A stretch of DNA of 64,000 bases from a bacterium (lineage in GTDB: Bacteria; Armatimonadota; JACIXR01), in the NCBI GenBank assembly GCA_014360495.1, contig JACIXR010000003.1, positions 205,247 to 269,246 of the forward strand, in the 5' to 3' direction. The notes under the pieces were generated by a model. The model was not told the origin of the DNA, did not search any database, and was given only the letters and a program-made list of their open reading frames with translations. The translations under genes and the position numbers were made by a program. This document shows positions 1 through 8,010 of the stretch, in pieces; within the stretch, counting starts at the first letter, position 1; every line of letters begins with the position of its first letter.

Positions 1-82
1 CCAACTCTATCCCCAACTCCTGTGCCACATCGTATGCCAGCTTAGGATTAGCGTTTCCTGTGAATAAACGAAGGTCCTTCAT
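1..82 (-). CDS. prs: ribose-phosphate pyrophosphokinase, N-terminal fragment
   Basis: Reading leftward from an ATG at 80-82 gives about 27 residues, beginning MKDLRLFTGNANPKLAYDVA, before the window ends. The pattern (short strand, F-TGNANP, then K-LA) is the N-terminus of PRPP synthetase, which makes PRPP from ribose 5-phosphate and ATP. An AAAGGAGG-type ribosome site lies just upstream. It follows glmU by 27 bases on the same strand, and the glmU-prs order is common in Gram-positive and related bacteria. Only the start is visible, so the catalytic loops cannot be checked. Confidence 0.85.
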   Translation of the reverse strand, partial: MKDLRLFTGNANPKLAYDVAQELGIEL

Positions 83-109
83 CTCTTATTCCTCCTTTCT
101 ATAAAAGAA

Positions 110-1498
110 TTATAACTGCTCCTTCCTCTTTTTCTCCATTCTTTTTTTAGCCCAATCTTCCTTGTTTTCCTGCCTTGACCTACCTATCCCGAGGGCATAA
201 GGAGGCACATCTCTATTTATAACGGAACCCGCAGCTATATATGCATAATCACCTATCTCCACAGGAGCAATAAGGATTGAGTCGGAACCCACAAAAACGT
301 GCTTACCTATATAGGTAGGATTCTTCTTTTCTCCATCAAAATTACAAGTTATAGTCCCCGCCCCTATATTGGTTCCCTCTCCTACGAATGCATCGCCCAA
401 ATAGGAAAGGTGCATTGCCTTCACTCCCTTTTCTATTCTACTGTTCTTCACCTCAACGAAATTCCCTATGGCAACTTCGTCTTCCAAAACGGTTCCCGGT
501 CTCAAGCGAGCAAATGGACCTATGCAACAATTCCTCCCGACCTTTGCCTCCTGAAGAAATGAAGCGACCACCTTCGTCCCCTCCCCTATCTCGCAATCCT
601 CTATATGGGAAAATGGTCCAATCTCACATCCTTTAGCAACTCTTGTTTTTCCCTTGATGAATGTGAAGGGATGTATGGTCACATCCCTCTCTATCTCTGC
701 TGTAGCCTCTATGTATGTGTTTTGAGGGTCCTCAATCGTCACGCCTTCTCTCAATAACCTCTCAATCACCTTTTCTCTCATAATTCTCGCTACCTCAACT
801 AAATCCTTTCTATCGTTTATCCCCTTAGCCATCCAGCTTTCCGGTAGTTTTATTGCTTGGGTATTGTGTCCATCGCTGTAAAGAAGACCCACCACATCGG
901 TTAGATAGTATTCCTTTTGGGGATTATCGTTGCTGATTTTTTCAAGATATTCAAATATCAGGGGAGCCTCAAAAAGATAGACGCCGGCGTTTATCTCGCA
1001 GATGCTCTCCAATTCTGGAGGAAGCTTCAACCCCCTTGGCTCAATTATCTCTTTAACTTTCCCCTCTTTATCCCTGATGATTTTCCCGTAAATTGTCCCG
1101 GGAAGGTCAGCGGAAAGAAGAGTGCATTTGGCTTTCGTTTCTAAATGCTTGTTCAACATATCCTTGATTATCTCGGGTGGAACGAGGCAGACATCCCCAT
1201 ATATCGTGAGGATTACCCCATTAAAATTTTTGAGGATTTCCTTCGTCGCTAACAAGGCATGAGCGGTTCCTTTCGGCTCACCTTGGTCCACATACTCAAA
1301 TTCATCTCCCAGTTGTTTTCTTATCAAATCCGCCTTATGTCCAACGACGAGGATTATCCTTTCAAATCCCGCAGATTTACAATTATCAATAATATGTGAA
1401 ATTAAGGGTTTTCCTAAAAGGGGATGAAGCGCCTTGGGAATATCGGACTTCATCCTGGTGCTCTTTCCAGCGGTCAAAATAACCGCCACTTTATCCAT
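110..1498 (-). CDS. glmU: bifunctional UDP-GlcNAc pyrophosphorylase / GlcN-1-P acetyltransferase
   Basis: A 462-residue protein of normal GlmU length. It performs the last two cytoplasmic steps to UDP-N-acetylglucosamine for peptidoglycan: acetylation of GlcN-1-P, then uridylyl transfer. Residues 8-17 hold the nucleotidyltransferase loop LTAGKSTRMK (usually LAAGKGTRM), followed by SDIPKALH. The second half is a left-handed beta-helix of hexapeptide repeats. The acetyltransferase active-site region reads HLSYLGDA, then NIGAGTITCNFDG. The ATG at 1498 has a GAAGGTGAGG ribosome site. It is read with prs downstream, and a sigma70-type promoter lies about 70 bases upstream. Nothing is missing. Confidence 0.97.
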   Translation of the reverse strand: MDKVAVILTAGKSTRMKSDIPKALHPLLGKPLISHIIDNCKSAGFERIILVVGHKADLIRKQLGDEFEYVDQGEPKGTAHALLATKEILKNFNGVILTIYGDVCLVPPEIIKDMLNKHLETKAKCTLLSADLPGTIYGKIIRDKEGKVKEIIEPRGLKLPPELESICEINAGVYLFEAPLIFEYLEKISNDNPQKEYYLTDVVGLLYSDGHNTQAIKLPESWMAKGINDRKDLVEVARIMREKVIERLLREGVTIEDPQNTYIEATAEIERDVTIHPFTFIKGKTRVAKGCEIGPFSHIEDCEIGEGTKVVASFLQEAKVGRNCCIGPFARLRPGTVLEDEVAIGNFVEVKNSRIEKGVKAMHLSYLGDAFVGEGTNIGAGTITCNFDGEKKNPTYIGKHVFVGSDSILIAPVEIGDYAYIAAGSVINRDVPPYALGIGRSRQENKEDWAKKRMEKKRKEQL

Positions 1499-1570
1499 TC
1501 GTCCTCACCTTCTTTCCTATTTTTCATCAAAAAAAGACAACAAACGACTATCTCTCATCAAGATATTATC

Positions 1571-1599
1571 ATTTTAAATGAAGAGCTTGAATTAGTCAA
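1571..1599 (-). promoter_or_regulatory. putative sigma70-type promoter of glmU-prs
   Basis: On the minus strand TTGACT (1594-1599) is separated by 17 bases from TAAAAT (1571-1576). Transcription would start near 1564, giving an approximately 65-base leader before the glmU ATG at 1498. The call is based on consensus match and spacing only. Confidence 0.55.
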
Positions 1600-1722
1600 A
1601 ATTCTTTTCCTATTAAAATGCCCGCCAAACCTCAGCGAGCTCCAAAGGACCAAAATAATATTCTCTATGCGAAACTTTAAAACTTTCAAAATAGTCAAAT
1701 AATTGGAGGTAAAATAGGGAAT

Positions 1723-3713
1723 ATGTTAAAACCATTCGGCGTTTTCCAACTCTATCGGGAAAGCTGGTAAATATATCGCAGTAATTTCAAGAAATCGCTA
1801 CACCTTTTATCCTTGCCCATCCTATTCTTCCTCTTCTCCACAACCTCCCTCTACCTCTTGGACGAAACTATTCTCAGATACTCCCCTCTCTTCTCAATTC
1901 TCTCCTTCATTTTTTATCTAACATCTCTCCTCCTCTTCCCCTTGTCCTTCCTCTCACTTCGTCACTCCCTTTCCCTCAACCTCCCCTTCAAACAATCACT
2001 CCAAATATCTTTCAAGAAACTCCCTCGCTTCCTCCTTCTCGTCTTCATCCTCATTTGTATTCTCCTTGGCAGTTTCATACTCGGTTTCATCCCCTTCATC
2101 CTCGCCTTCAGCTGGTTCATCCTTTCTCCTTACCCTCTCCTTGAAGGCTATGAGATTGTAGATTCCCTCCTCCTGAGCAAATACCTTGTTAGGGGAAGAT
2201 TCTGGCGAACTCTCCTCAACCTCTCCGCCATCACCCTCCCCATGCTCGCAATCGGGATAGGAATTCCCTTACTCTTCTTCTTTAAAATAGACAAAATCTA
2301 CCTATAAGTCCATTTAGCTATCTCAACATTCGCTATTCTCCAATTGTTCCTTTCCCCATTCCTCATCATTTATCTCTCCCTACTTTATGAAAGCTTGAAA
2401 CGAAGCAAGGAACTCCCAGAGAAAGCCCTCACTATAAAATGGGAAATCTTTTATGCGATTCCCGCTCTCCTGGGTCTTGTGTTGATGAGCTTTCTTTTAA
2501 TCTTCTCCCTTTTGAATATTTTCTGGGGAAGGGATATACCCCCGATTGACGATAGAGAGCTTATTTTGAGTAAGGTAGAAATACCTAAAAGCGATAACGC
2601 TATATACGACCTTATGTTCCCAACAACCAAGATGTTTAGTCCTTGGCAAGAATCACTAAGTTTCCTTCCCGAAGGCTATGAGAAAATCTACAACCTACCA
2701 TCTCCCCCACCTGGAAATAAGAGGAGAATATTAACACCTCAAGAGCAGCAGTCCCAAAGAGAATGGGAAGAAATGTTGATTTCTCCACATTAAACCCGGA
2801 GCTGTCCTCGTTGAGAGAGATTGCGAGATTCTGCATAGCGAAAGCCAACTTCCCTTTCTATTCTGGCAATGAGGAAGAAGCTTTCCATTGGTTGCTTGAT
2901 ACCGCCGGTATAGGGAAAAAGCTCATATAGAGCCCCGCACAGCGGGAATAATGGGATATCTCGTTGGGAATGCACTATGCGAAATGAGCTATCGCGCCAT
3001 GCGAGATTTACTACCGAAAAGCCATCTCGCCCCATCATAATTATCAATATTTGCTCATAGATTGTTGACCCATCATGCAAATGTTGAAAGCGATTCCTTG
3101 AAGAGAAGCATAAAAATGGATTATATGTCGCTTATAAACACCCTTAACGATTTTACACTTCCCAACCCGCACAATTGGAGCAAAAAGAAGTGGCGCGAGT
3201 TCATGGCTGAAATTGAGAATGTGGCTCTGATACTTCCATATTTTTGTCCCTATTTTCGTTTTCTCCTCAAGCCGAATAGGACGAATAGGGGACTTTTCAC
3301 TTCTTATAAAGAGGCTATTTTGAGTATAGGCAAGCTATATAAGGAGGCAAAGCTTACCTCACCTCCACAAGAAAAGGAGAGCCGAATTTTAAAATACTTC
3401 ACTCCTTTTGAAGAAGATTCACCGAGAGCGTTATTCAAAGAGAATTCTTTCGGGAAGATATTAGTGGAAAATCTCTTTATACCTTATGAAAGCTTTCTTG
3501 CTACCTTTGAGCGGGAATGCAATAGAGCTTTCAGCGCATCAGCGCTCACTTGCGTTTTCGCCCTGAAAGCCTATAAAAGGGATAATTTACTGTGTAGGTA
3601 AAGATTTGAAAGACTCAGGAGGAAGTCCGAAGTTTCGCCAAACTCCCTTTGGTAGAGAAAGGCTGGCTCTTTCGGAGATGGACGACCCAACAATTGAGAT
3701 AGGCTTTAAATAA
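1723..3713 (+). pseudogene. decayed membrane-protein gene (multiple stops and frameshifts)
   Basis: A good start (GGAGGT at 1705, ATG at 1723) opens MLKPFGVFQLYRESW. A TAA at 1768 follows, and the same frame resumes IYRSNFKKSLHLL and runs through hydrophobic segments to a second in-frame TAA at 2305-2307. It resumes again to a stop at 2791. The protein-like text then moves to frame 3 (LNPELSSLREIARFC, stop at 2928) and to frame 2 (EPRTAGIMGYLVGNALCEM). An in-frame stop follows near 3040. A longer stretch ends at 3599-3601, and a last segment in frame 3 (KDLKDSGGSPKF to EIGFK) ends at 3713. The first half resembles the multi-pass membrane proteins with a P-LLEG-(8-10)-S-L-GRFW segment. The second half is soluble and unrecognised; it may be a second gene or a C-terminal domain. 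Six or more lesions make real decay far likelier than sequencing error. Confidence 0.75.
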
Positions 3714-3716
3714 AAC

Positions 3717-3790
3717 TGGCTGGGGAGGGAGGACTCGAACCTCCACTAAGGGATCCAAAGTCCCGTGTGCTGCCGTTACACTACTCCCCA
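3717..3790 (-). tRNA. tRNA-Gln (anticodon TTG), CCA encoded
   Basis: The minus strand folds as a cloverleaf. The acceptor arm TGGGGAG (3784-3790) pairs with CTCCCCA (3721-3727), discriminator G is at 3720, and an encoded CCA lies at 3717-3719. The anticodon loop is CTTTGGA, giving anticodon TTG. The T arm contains GGTTCGAGTCC. The U1-A72 pair is typical of bacterial tRNA-Gln. The 27-43 pair at the base of the anticodon stem looks mismatched. Confidence 0.93.
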
Positions 3791-3843
3791 ACCCATTTAA
3801 AAATTATAGCGAGTCTTCCCCTTTTTGCAAAATTTGAAAGATT

Positions 3844-3900
3844 TTATGACTTTGAAACCCCCAGAAGAATTCCCTATCGCTTGACTATAAAATCTAAAGG
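3844..3900 (+). repeat. dispersed intergenic repeat family 1, copy 1 (5'-truncated)
   Basis: Shares the block TATCGCTTGACTATAAAATC with the copy at 6517, and the looser TTTGA-AC-C-CAG stretch before it with the copies at 6517 and 44277. It lies between tRNA-Gln and nuoD. No convincing gene is seen in 3791-4075; the apparent open frames there run over the tRNA and the repeat. Confidence 0.6.
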
Positions 3901-4075
3901 AGAATCTTCCTTCCTTGCTTCTTGGAACACCGAAAGCTTCTTTTGCTTCTTCTACCCCTACCCATATCTACTATTTGGAACTTTTAGAGATTCAAGTTTG
4001 GCTAAAGCTCTCAATATTTTCTCAAAATTAAAAAGGGCAGACGATTTCAAACCTCTATAATTCGTCCTTAAACCC

Positions 4076-5182
4076 TTATCTGTCTATCTCGCCGAGGAGG
4101 ATGTCAAGGCTTCCCAATATCGCTATCAGGTCCTGAACTTTCATCCCTTTCGCTATCTCGTTTATCACTGATAAGTTGCTGAAGGAGGGAGCGCGAATCT
4201 TTAATCTATACGGCTTCGTCCCTCCATCGCTGACGAGGTAAACCCCCAAAGCACCTCTTGGCGATTCAATCCAAACGAATGTCTCTCCCTCGGGAACCTT
4301 ATATTGGGGAGGGAGCTTCTTCAGGATATCCCCCTTCGGAAGGCTTTCCATCGCTTGGCGGGTAATCTTCACCGCTTCCCTCATCTCTTGTATCCTCACC
4401 CAATATCGGTCAAAACAATCTCCCCTATCCCCTACGGGAACATCAAAAACGAACTGGTCGTAAACGCAGTAAGGTTGAGCCTTCCTTATGTCAAATGCTA
4501 AGCCCGAAGCCCTCAGACAAGGTCCAGTCACTCCATAGTTAATCGCCGTCTCCAGGGGAAGAATCCCTACATCCTTCGTCCTCAATTGGAATACCTTGTT
4601 CTGGGTGATAAATGTCTCATATTCATCCACTTTCTTTGGGAAAGTGTCAAGAAATTTATCCAACTTGCGAAGGAATTCGTCATCAGCATCTCCCCTGACG
4701 CCGCCAGGACAAATATAGGAATACAACATCCTCCCGCCGCTGAGCCTTTCCAATAAATCCAGAATCTCCTCCCTTTCCCTAAAGCCGTACATATAAGCAG
4801 ACATCGTGACGGCGCTGAGGTCCAAAGTGAAAGTGGCGAACCAAACGAGATGGCTAGCTATCCTGTTTAGCTCCATAGCGATTACCCGGAGATATTGAGC
4901 TCGCGTAGGCACCTCTATCTGCATAAGCTTCTCAACGGCGAGGGAATAGACCATATTATTGAACATCGGGGAGAGGTAATCCCATCTGTCCGTGAAGGGA
5001 AGATATTGGGTATATGTTCTCTTCTCCGCTATCTTCTCCATTCCGCGATGAAGATAGCCAATTATGGGGTCGACTTTAACAATTGTCTCGCCGGAGAGGG
5101 TTACGAGCATCCTCAGGACCCCATGAGTGGATGGGTGCTGGGGTCCTACATTTACTATTATTTCCTCAGTTCGGAGGGCCAT
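4076..5182 (-). CDS. nuoD: NADH-quinone oxidoreductase subunit D (49 kDa-type)
   Basis: A 368-residue NuoD of normal length for a non-fused subunit. It sits in the peripheral arm of complex I and forms the quinone site with NuoB. The N-terminus reads NVGPQHPSTHGVLR, the diagnostic quinone-site motif with its conserved His. Then come GYLHRGMEK and the tyrosine-containing R-YTQYLPFTDRWDY stretch. The C-terminus has ESPRGALGVYLVSDG and ends SLDILLGEIDR. The start overlaps the end of nuoC by 17 bases, so translation is coupled. No nuoE-N follows on this strand: the next items are repeat copy 1 and tRNA-Gln. Confidence 0.97.
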   Translation of the reverse strand: MALRTEEIIVNVGPQHPSTHGVLRMLVTLSGETIVKVDPIIGYLHRGMEKIAEKRTYTQYLPFTDRWDYLSPMFNNMVYSLAVEKLMQIEVPTRAQYLRVIAMELNRIASHLVWFATFTLDLSAVTMSAYMYGFREREEILDLLERLSGGRMLYSYICPGGVRGDADDEFLRKLDKFLDTFPKKVDEYETFITQNKVFQLRTKDVGILPLETAINYGVTGPCLRASGLAFDIRKAQPYCVYDQFVFDVPVGDRGDCFDRYWVRIQEMREAVKITRQAMESLPKGDILKKLPPQYKVPEGETFVWIESPRGALGVYLVSDGGTKPYRLKIRAPSFSNLSVINEIAKGMKVQDLIAILGSLDILLGEIDR

Positions 5183-5606
5183 CCTCGTGGAAGTCCTTAC
5201 GGAGGGGGAAGAAGTCGTCCTCTCCCTCTTCTAAGAGGATTCTGCGAAGGTCGGGATGACCCTCAAAGATGATTCCGAACATATCGAAAATCTCCCTTTC
5301 CTGCCAATCCGCAGCCTTGAAGACCTCATAGACGGAGGGAACTATCGGTTCATCTTTTTCAGTGAATGTCTCAACAACACACCAAGTTGCCTTGGAGATT
5401 GAGAAGAGGTGATAGACTATCTCGAATCTATCGGGAAGCTCTACTCCACTGATGGAAGCGGGGAGGGTATAGCCGTGTCTCTTCAGGAAATCGCAGACCA
5501 TAACGACTTCGTCTTTATCAACAATGATAGTGGGCTTGCCATCTACCTCCTTTATCTCCGCTTTTGGAAACTCTTTTTTAAGCTCTTCCCAAGTTTCCTT
5601 ATCCAA
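5166..5606 (-). CDS. nuoC: NADH-quinone oxidoreductase subunit C (30 kDa-type)
   Basis: A 146-residue soluble subunit of the peripheral arm of complex I. The family signature near the C-terminus is present: ADWQEREIFDMFGIIFEGHPD, here split as ADWQEREIFDMFG then the HPDLRRIL segment, followed by DFFPLRKDF. It lies between nuoB (21-base gap) and nuoD (17-base overlap), the standard gene order. The N-terminal half is variable, as usual. No anomalies seen. Confidence 0.96.
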   Translation of the reverse strand: MDKETWEELKKEFPKAEIKEVDGKPTIIVDKDEVVMVCDFLKRHGYTLPASISGVELPDRFEIVYHLFSISKATWCVVETFTEKDEPIVPSVYEVFKAADWQEREIFDMFGIIFEGHPDLRRILLEEGEDDFFPLRKDFHEDGPPN

Positions 5607-5627
5607 TTTTGATTCGCCTCCTAAAAT

Positions 5628-6107
5628 TTAGATGAAAGCGGGTTCTTTTCTTATTTTCTCTTGAAGGGCAAGGATGCCGTTTATCAATGCTTCAGGGCGA
5701 GGTGGACAGCCAGGAATATAGACATCCACGGGGACTATCTTGTCAACTCCCTGCACGACATAATAGGAATCATAGAAGCCGCCGCCCGAGATGGCGCAGG
5801 CTCCCATAGCGATTACCCATTTGGGGTCCGGCATTTCCTCCCAGAGCCTTCGCAACCTCCTCGCCATCTTCTTGGTCACAGTACCAGCGACAATCATAAC
5901 ATCAGCCTGTCTTGGAGTTGCTCGGAAGACAGAAGCGCCGAAGCGGTCCAAGTCAAAGCGGGAAGCACCCGTAGCCATCATCTCTATTGCACAACAGGCG
6001 AGACCGTAGGTTAAAGGCCAAAGGCTGTTTCGTCTCGCCCAAGTGAATAAGTCGTTGACGGGCACTCTGATTATACGAGGTAGAGGGATTTTCTCTATCA
6101 AACCCAT
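5628..6107 (-). CDS. nuoB: NADH-quinone oxidoreductase subunit B (PSST-type)
   Basis: Carries the ligands of the terminal [4Fe-4S] cluster N2, which passes electrons to quinone. The tandem cysteines are in [11 protein letters not shown], the third in [10 protein letters not shown] and the fourth in [12 protein letters not shown] place the start at the ATG at 6107 ([11 protein letters not shown]), which has AAAGGGG nine bases upstream. The frame stays open to a TTG at 6128 that lies inside nuoA. The start overlaps the nuoA stop by 10 bases. About 159 residues, normal for the family. Confidence 0.96.
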   Translation of the reverse strand: MGLIEKIPLPRIIRVPVNDLFTWARRNSLWPLTYGLACCAIEMMATGASRFDLDRFGASVFRATPRQADVMIVAGTVTKKMARRLRRLWEEMPDPKWVIAMGACAISGGGFYDSYYVVQGVDKIVPVDVYIPGCPPRPEALINGILALQEKIRKEPAFI

Positions 6108-6472
6108 TCCAGATGCCCCTTTCTCCAAGCGTAAATCCAGGCAAGGAGGAGGATAAAGAGGAAGATGAGCATCTCACCATAAAGGAAAGAGCCTCCTCCC
6201 GCTTGGATGAATTTCTTGAAAATGAGGGCGAAGAGAAGAAGAAAGACTCCGGCAACATCAAAGACGAGAAAGAGAAGGGCGAAGGTATAGTAGCGGACAT
6301 TGTATCTATGCCAACCCGAGCCGATTGGTTCCTCACCGCACTCATAAGTTGTGAGCTTCTCTCCTCTTGCCCTCCAAGGGCGAAGAAGCCAGGAGGTTAT
6401 TATAGCGGCAACGGCGAATACTATTCCTACGAAGGTGAAAAAGGCTACATAGCCGAAGAATTGTGCGTTCAT
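6098..6472 (-). CDS. nuoA: NADH-quinone oxidoreductase subunit A
   Basis: A membrane subunit with three hydrophobic segments. The conserved loop [11 protein letters not shown] contains the cysteine exposed in the deactive state of complex I, and [14 protein letters not shown] in the second helix is diagnostic. I choose the ATG at 6472 ([12 protein letters not shown]). A longer frame begins at a GTG at 6499, but that GTG lies within the -35/-10 spacer of a strong promoter. Transcription would start around 6476, giving a leader of only a few bases. First gene of nuoABCD. Confidence 0.93.
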   Translation of the reverse strand: MNAQFFGYVAFFTFVGIVFAVAAIITSWLLRPWRARGEKLTTYECGEEPIGSGWHRYNVRYYTFALLFLVFDVAGVFLLLFALIFKKFIQAGGGSFLYGEMLIFLFILLLAWIYAWRKGHLEWV

Positions 6473-6482
6473 TTTCTTTTTA

Positions 6483-6510
6483 ATTATAATGGCTTCCACT
6501 TGAAAGTCAA
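6483..6510 (-). promoter_or_regulatory. nuoABCD promoter, nearly leaderless
   Basis: Minus-strand TTGACT (6505-6510), a 16-base spacer and TATAAT (6483-6488). The predicted start of transcription is about 4 bases from the nuoA ATG at 6472, and no Shine-Dalgarno fits between. The repeat at 6517 begins just upstream. Confidence 0.65.
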
Positions 6511-6516
6511 TTCATT

Positions 6517-6590
6517 GTATAATTCCGTAACATTTGAGACTCATCAGGAAACTTCCCACATCGCTTGACTATAAAATCCATTGGTGGCGC
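6517..6590 (+). repeat. dispersed intergenic repeat family 1, copy 2
   Basis: Begins GTATAATTCCGTAACATTTG, continues AGACTCATCAGG, and ends with ATCGCTTGACTATAAAATCC and TTGGTGG. Matches 44277-44350 nearly end to end and 3844-3900 over its second half. Its end overlaps the last codons (HQWIL) of the membrane-protein gene at 6569, so the element supplies that gene's stop codon. Confidence 0.75.
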
Positions 6591-7177
6591 TTCCTTGCGA
6601 ACTTGTCTCCGAGTAATCCTCCCAAAATCCCGCCCAGACCCGTAGCGAGAGAAAATAGAAAGATAATTATCAAACTCATTAAATCTGGTTTATTTTCGTA
6701 AATATGGATATAGTCGGAGAGGGAGAAGTAAAGGAAAGAGAGAAAACCCAAGAGCCCGCTGTAAATCCATCTTTTTGAGAGTTTAGCATAAATTAAAATC
6801 AAACTTCCCAAAAATCCGCTTAAAAAATAAGCCAAATAAGGTTGGAAAAGGATTGCATAGCTGATGAGGTTGGGAGGTATGGCGCTTCCACTGGGAGAAA
6901 TCAATACGAAGAGCCTGAAGACCAAAGGAGGTAGAAGGGAGATGATAAGCCAGGAGGAAAGGGCGAAAAGCAGAATATTTCTCGTCTCGCTTATATTGAA
7001 AAGCTTGACCGCAAATAAAAGGATTGAGAGGATTAGGGCAACCATCAAACTGGTTATCAGGTTTGTCATAAAAGGAGGAAAGTGGATTTGCCTGATAAAT
7101 GAAAAGAACCACCTATTAGGGAAAAGAAGGATTATGGCGAATGATAAGAGACAGATGTATTTAAAAGTTCCCTTCAA
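6569..7177 (-). CDS. six-helix integral membrane protein of unknown function
   Basis: A 202-residue, strongly hydrophobic protein with about six membrane segments (roughly residues 8-25, 38-58, 68-92, 105-130, 137-155 and 168-192). The last has the small-residue run TGLGGILGGLLG. No catalytic motif is recognised. The start is a TTG with AAAGGAAA upstream. It follows the corA-like gene by 7 bases and is probably cotranscribed with it. The final residues (RKRHQWIL) lie inside repeat copy 2, so the original C-terminus may have been replaced. Confidence 0.75.
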   Translation of the reverse strand: MKGTFKYICLLSFAIILLFPNRWFFSFIRQIHFPPFMTNLITSLMVALILSILLFAVKLFNISETRNILLFALSSWLIISLLPPLVFRLFVLISPSGSAIPPNLISYAILFQPYLAYFLSGFLGSLILIYAKLSKRWIYSGLLGFLSFLYFSLSDYIHIYENKPDLMSLIIIFLFSLATGLGGILGGLLGDKFARKRHQWIL

Positions 7178-7184
7178 TTTTCCT

Positions 7185-7985
7185 TTAAAGCCAGCCTTTG
7201 CGTTTGAAATAATAATAATACATAGAGCCCGCCGTGATAATAATCACTGCCCACACAATTGGATATGTCCAAGGCCAGTTCACCTCGGGCATATTTTTGA
7301 GATTCATTCCATAGATACCGACGATGAAAGTGAGGGGCATAAATATCGTGCCTATAATGGTGTGGACTTTCATAACTTCGTTGAGGCGAATGCCCACGCT
7401 TGAGAGGTAGATGTCCAATATGCTGGCTAAAATCTCCCTCATTGTCTCAGGCGTCTCCCTAAGGTTGAATATATGGTCTATGGATTGGATGGTTTGAGGG
7501 ACGGGAGAAGTTATGGCTTTCTCTTCAAGGTTTTCCAAACCTTCTCCCAATTTATCCAAGATAAAGAAATAGAGGGAGTTGGGGAGGAGAATCAAGCTTA
7601 TCTGCTCTGGCTCCAAATCATCTCCTTTTTTAGCGATGTGGAAGACTTTAAAAGTCGTGAAAAGATAATCTTCAAATTCCTCAATTTTGGGGCGTTGGTC
7701 TGTTTCGAGGATGTCTTCAATGACGAGGGGATGAAGCCCAAAGCACTTGCCTATCTTCTCAACTGTTTCTACTTCGTGGATGCCGATTATCTCAAGCCAA
7801 GCATTTCCATTAAGCTCTTTTAGGGATGAGCAATCTGGAAACTCCTTTAAAGTTTCCTCTTTAAAATTTTCCTTATCATAGGTGGTTATCCCGATTTTTG
7901 CTTCTCCTTTTTTCTCTCCAAGGTAAACGGAACTTCCCGGCGGAAGTCCTAATTTCTTTATCCTCTCCTTGAACTTTCTCGGCAT
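7185..7985 (-). CDS. corA: CorA-family divalent cation channel, internally shortened
   Basis: Residues 13-30 (LGLPPGSSVYLGEKK), GIHEVETVEKIGKCFGLHPL, EDILETDQRPKIE and the C-terminal YGMNLKNMPE pore motif with two membrane helices align with the Mg2+/Co2+ channel CorA. The protein is 266 residues against about 350 for Thermotoga maritima CorA. Compared from memory, two blocks are absent. About 44 residues are missing between NSLYFF and ILDKLGEGLENLEE, and about 42 between QTIQSI and DHIFNLRETPETM. These correspond to parts of the long cytoplasmic stalk and willow helices. The reading frame is intact and the pore is complete. The ATG at 7985 has GTGAGGAG upstream and lies 25 bases after the AAA ATPase gene. 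Confidence 0.88.
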   Translation of the reverse strand: MPRKFKERIKKLGLPPGSSVYLGEKKGEAKIGITTYDKENFKEETLKEFPDCSSLKELNGNAWLEIIGIHEVETVEKIGKCFGLHPLVIEDILETDQRPKIEEFEDYLFTTFKVFHIAKKGDDLEPEQISLILLPNSLYFFILDKLGEGLENLEEKAITSPVPQTIQSIDHIFNLRETPETMREILASILDIYLSSVGIRLNEVMKVHTIIGTIFMPLTFIVGIYGMNLKNMPEVNWPWTYPIVWAVIIITAGSMYYYYFKRKGWL

Positions 7986-8010
7986 TTCTCCTCACGAGAT
8001 CCCGCTGATT

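Noticed and set aside
3767..4060. Open frame of about 97 codons
   Set aside because: It begins inside tRNA-Gln and runs through repeat copy 1, with no ribosome site.
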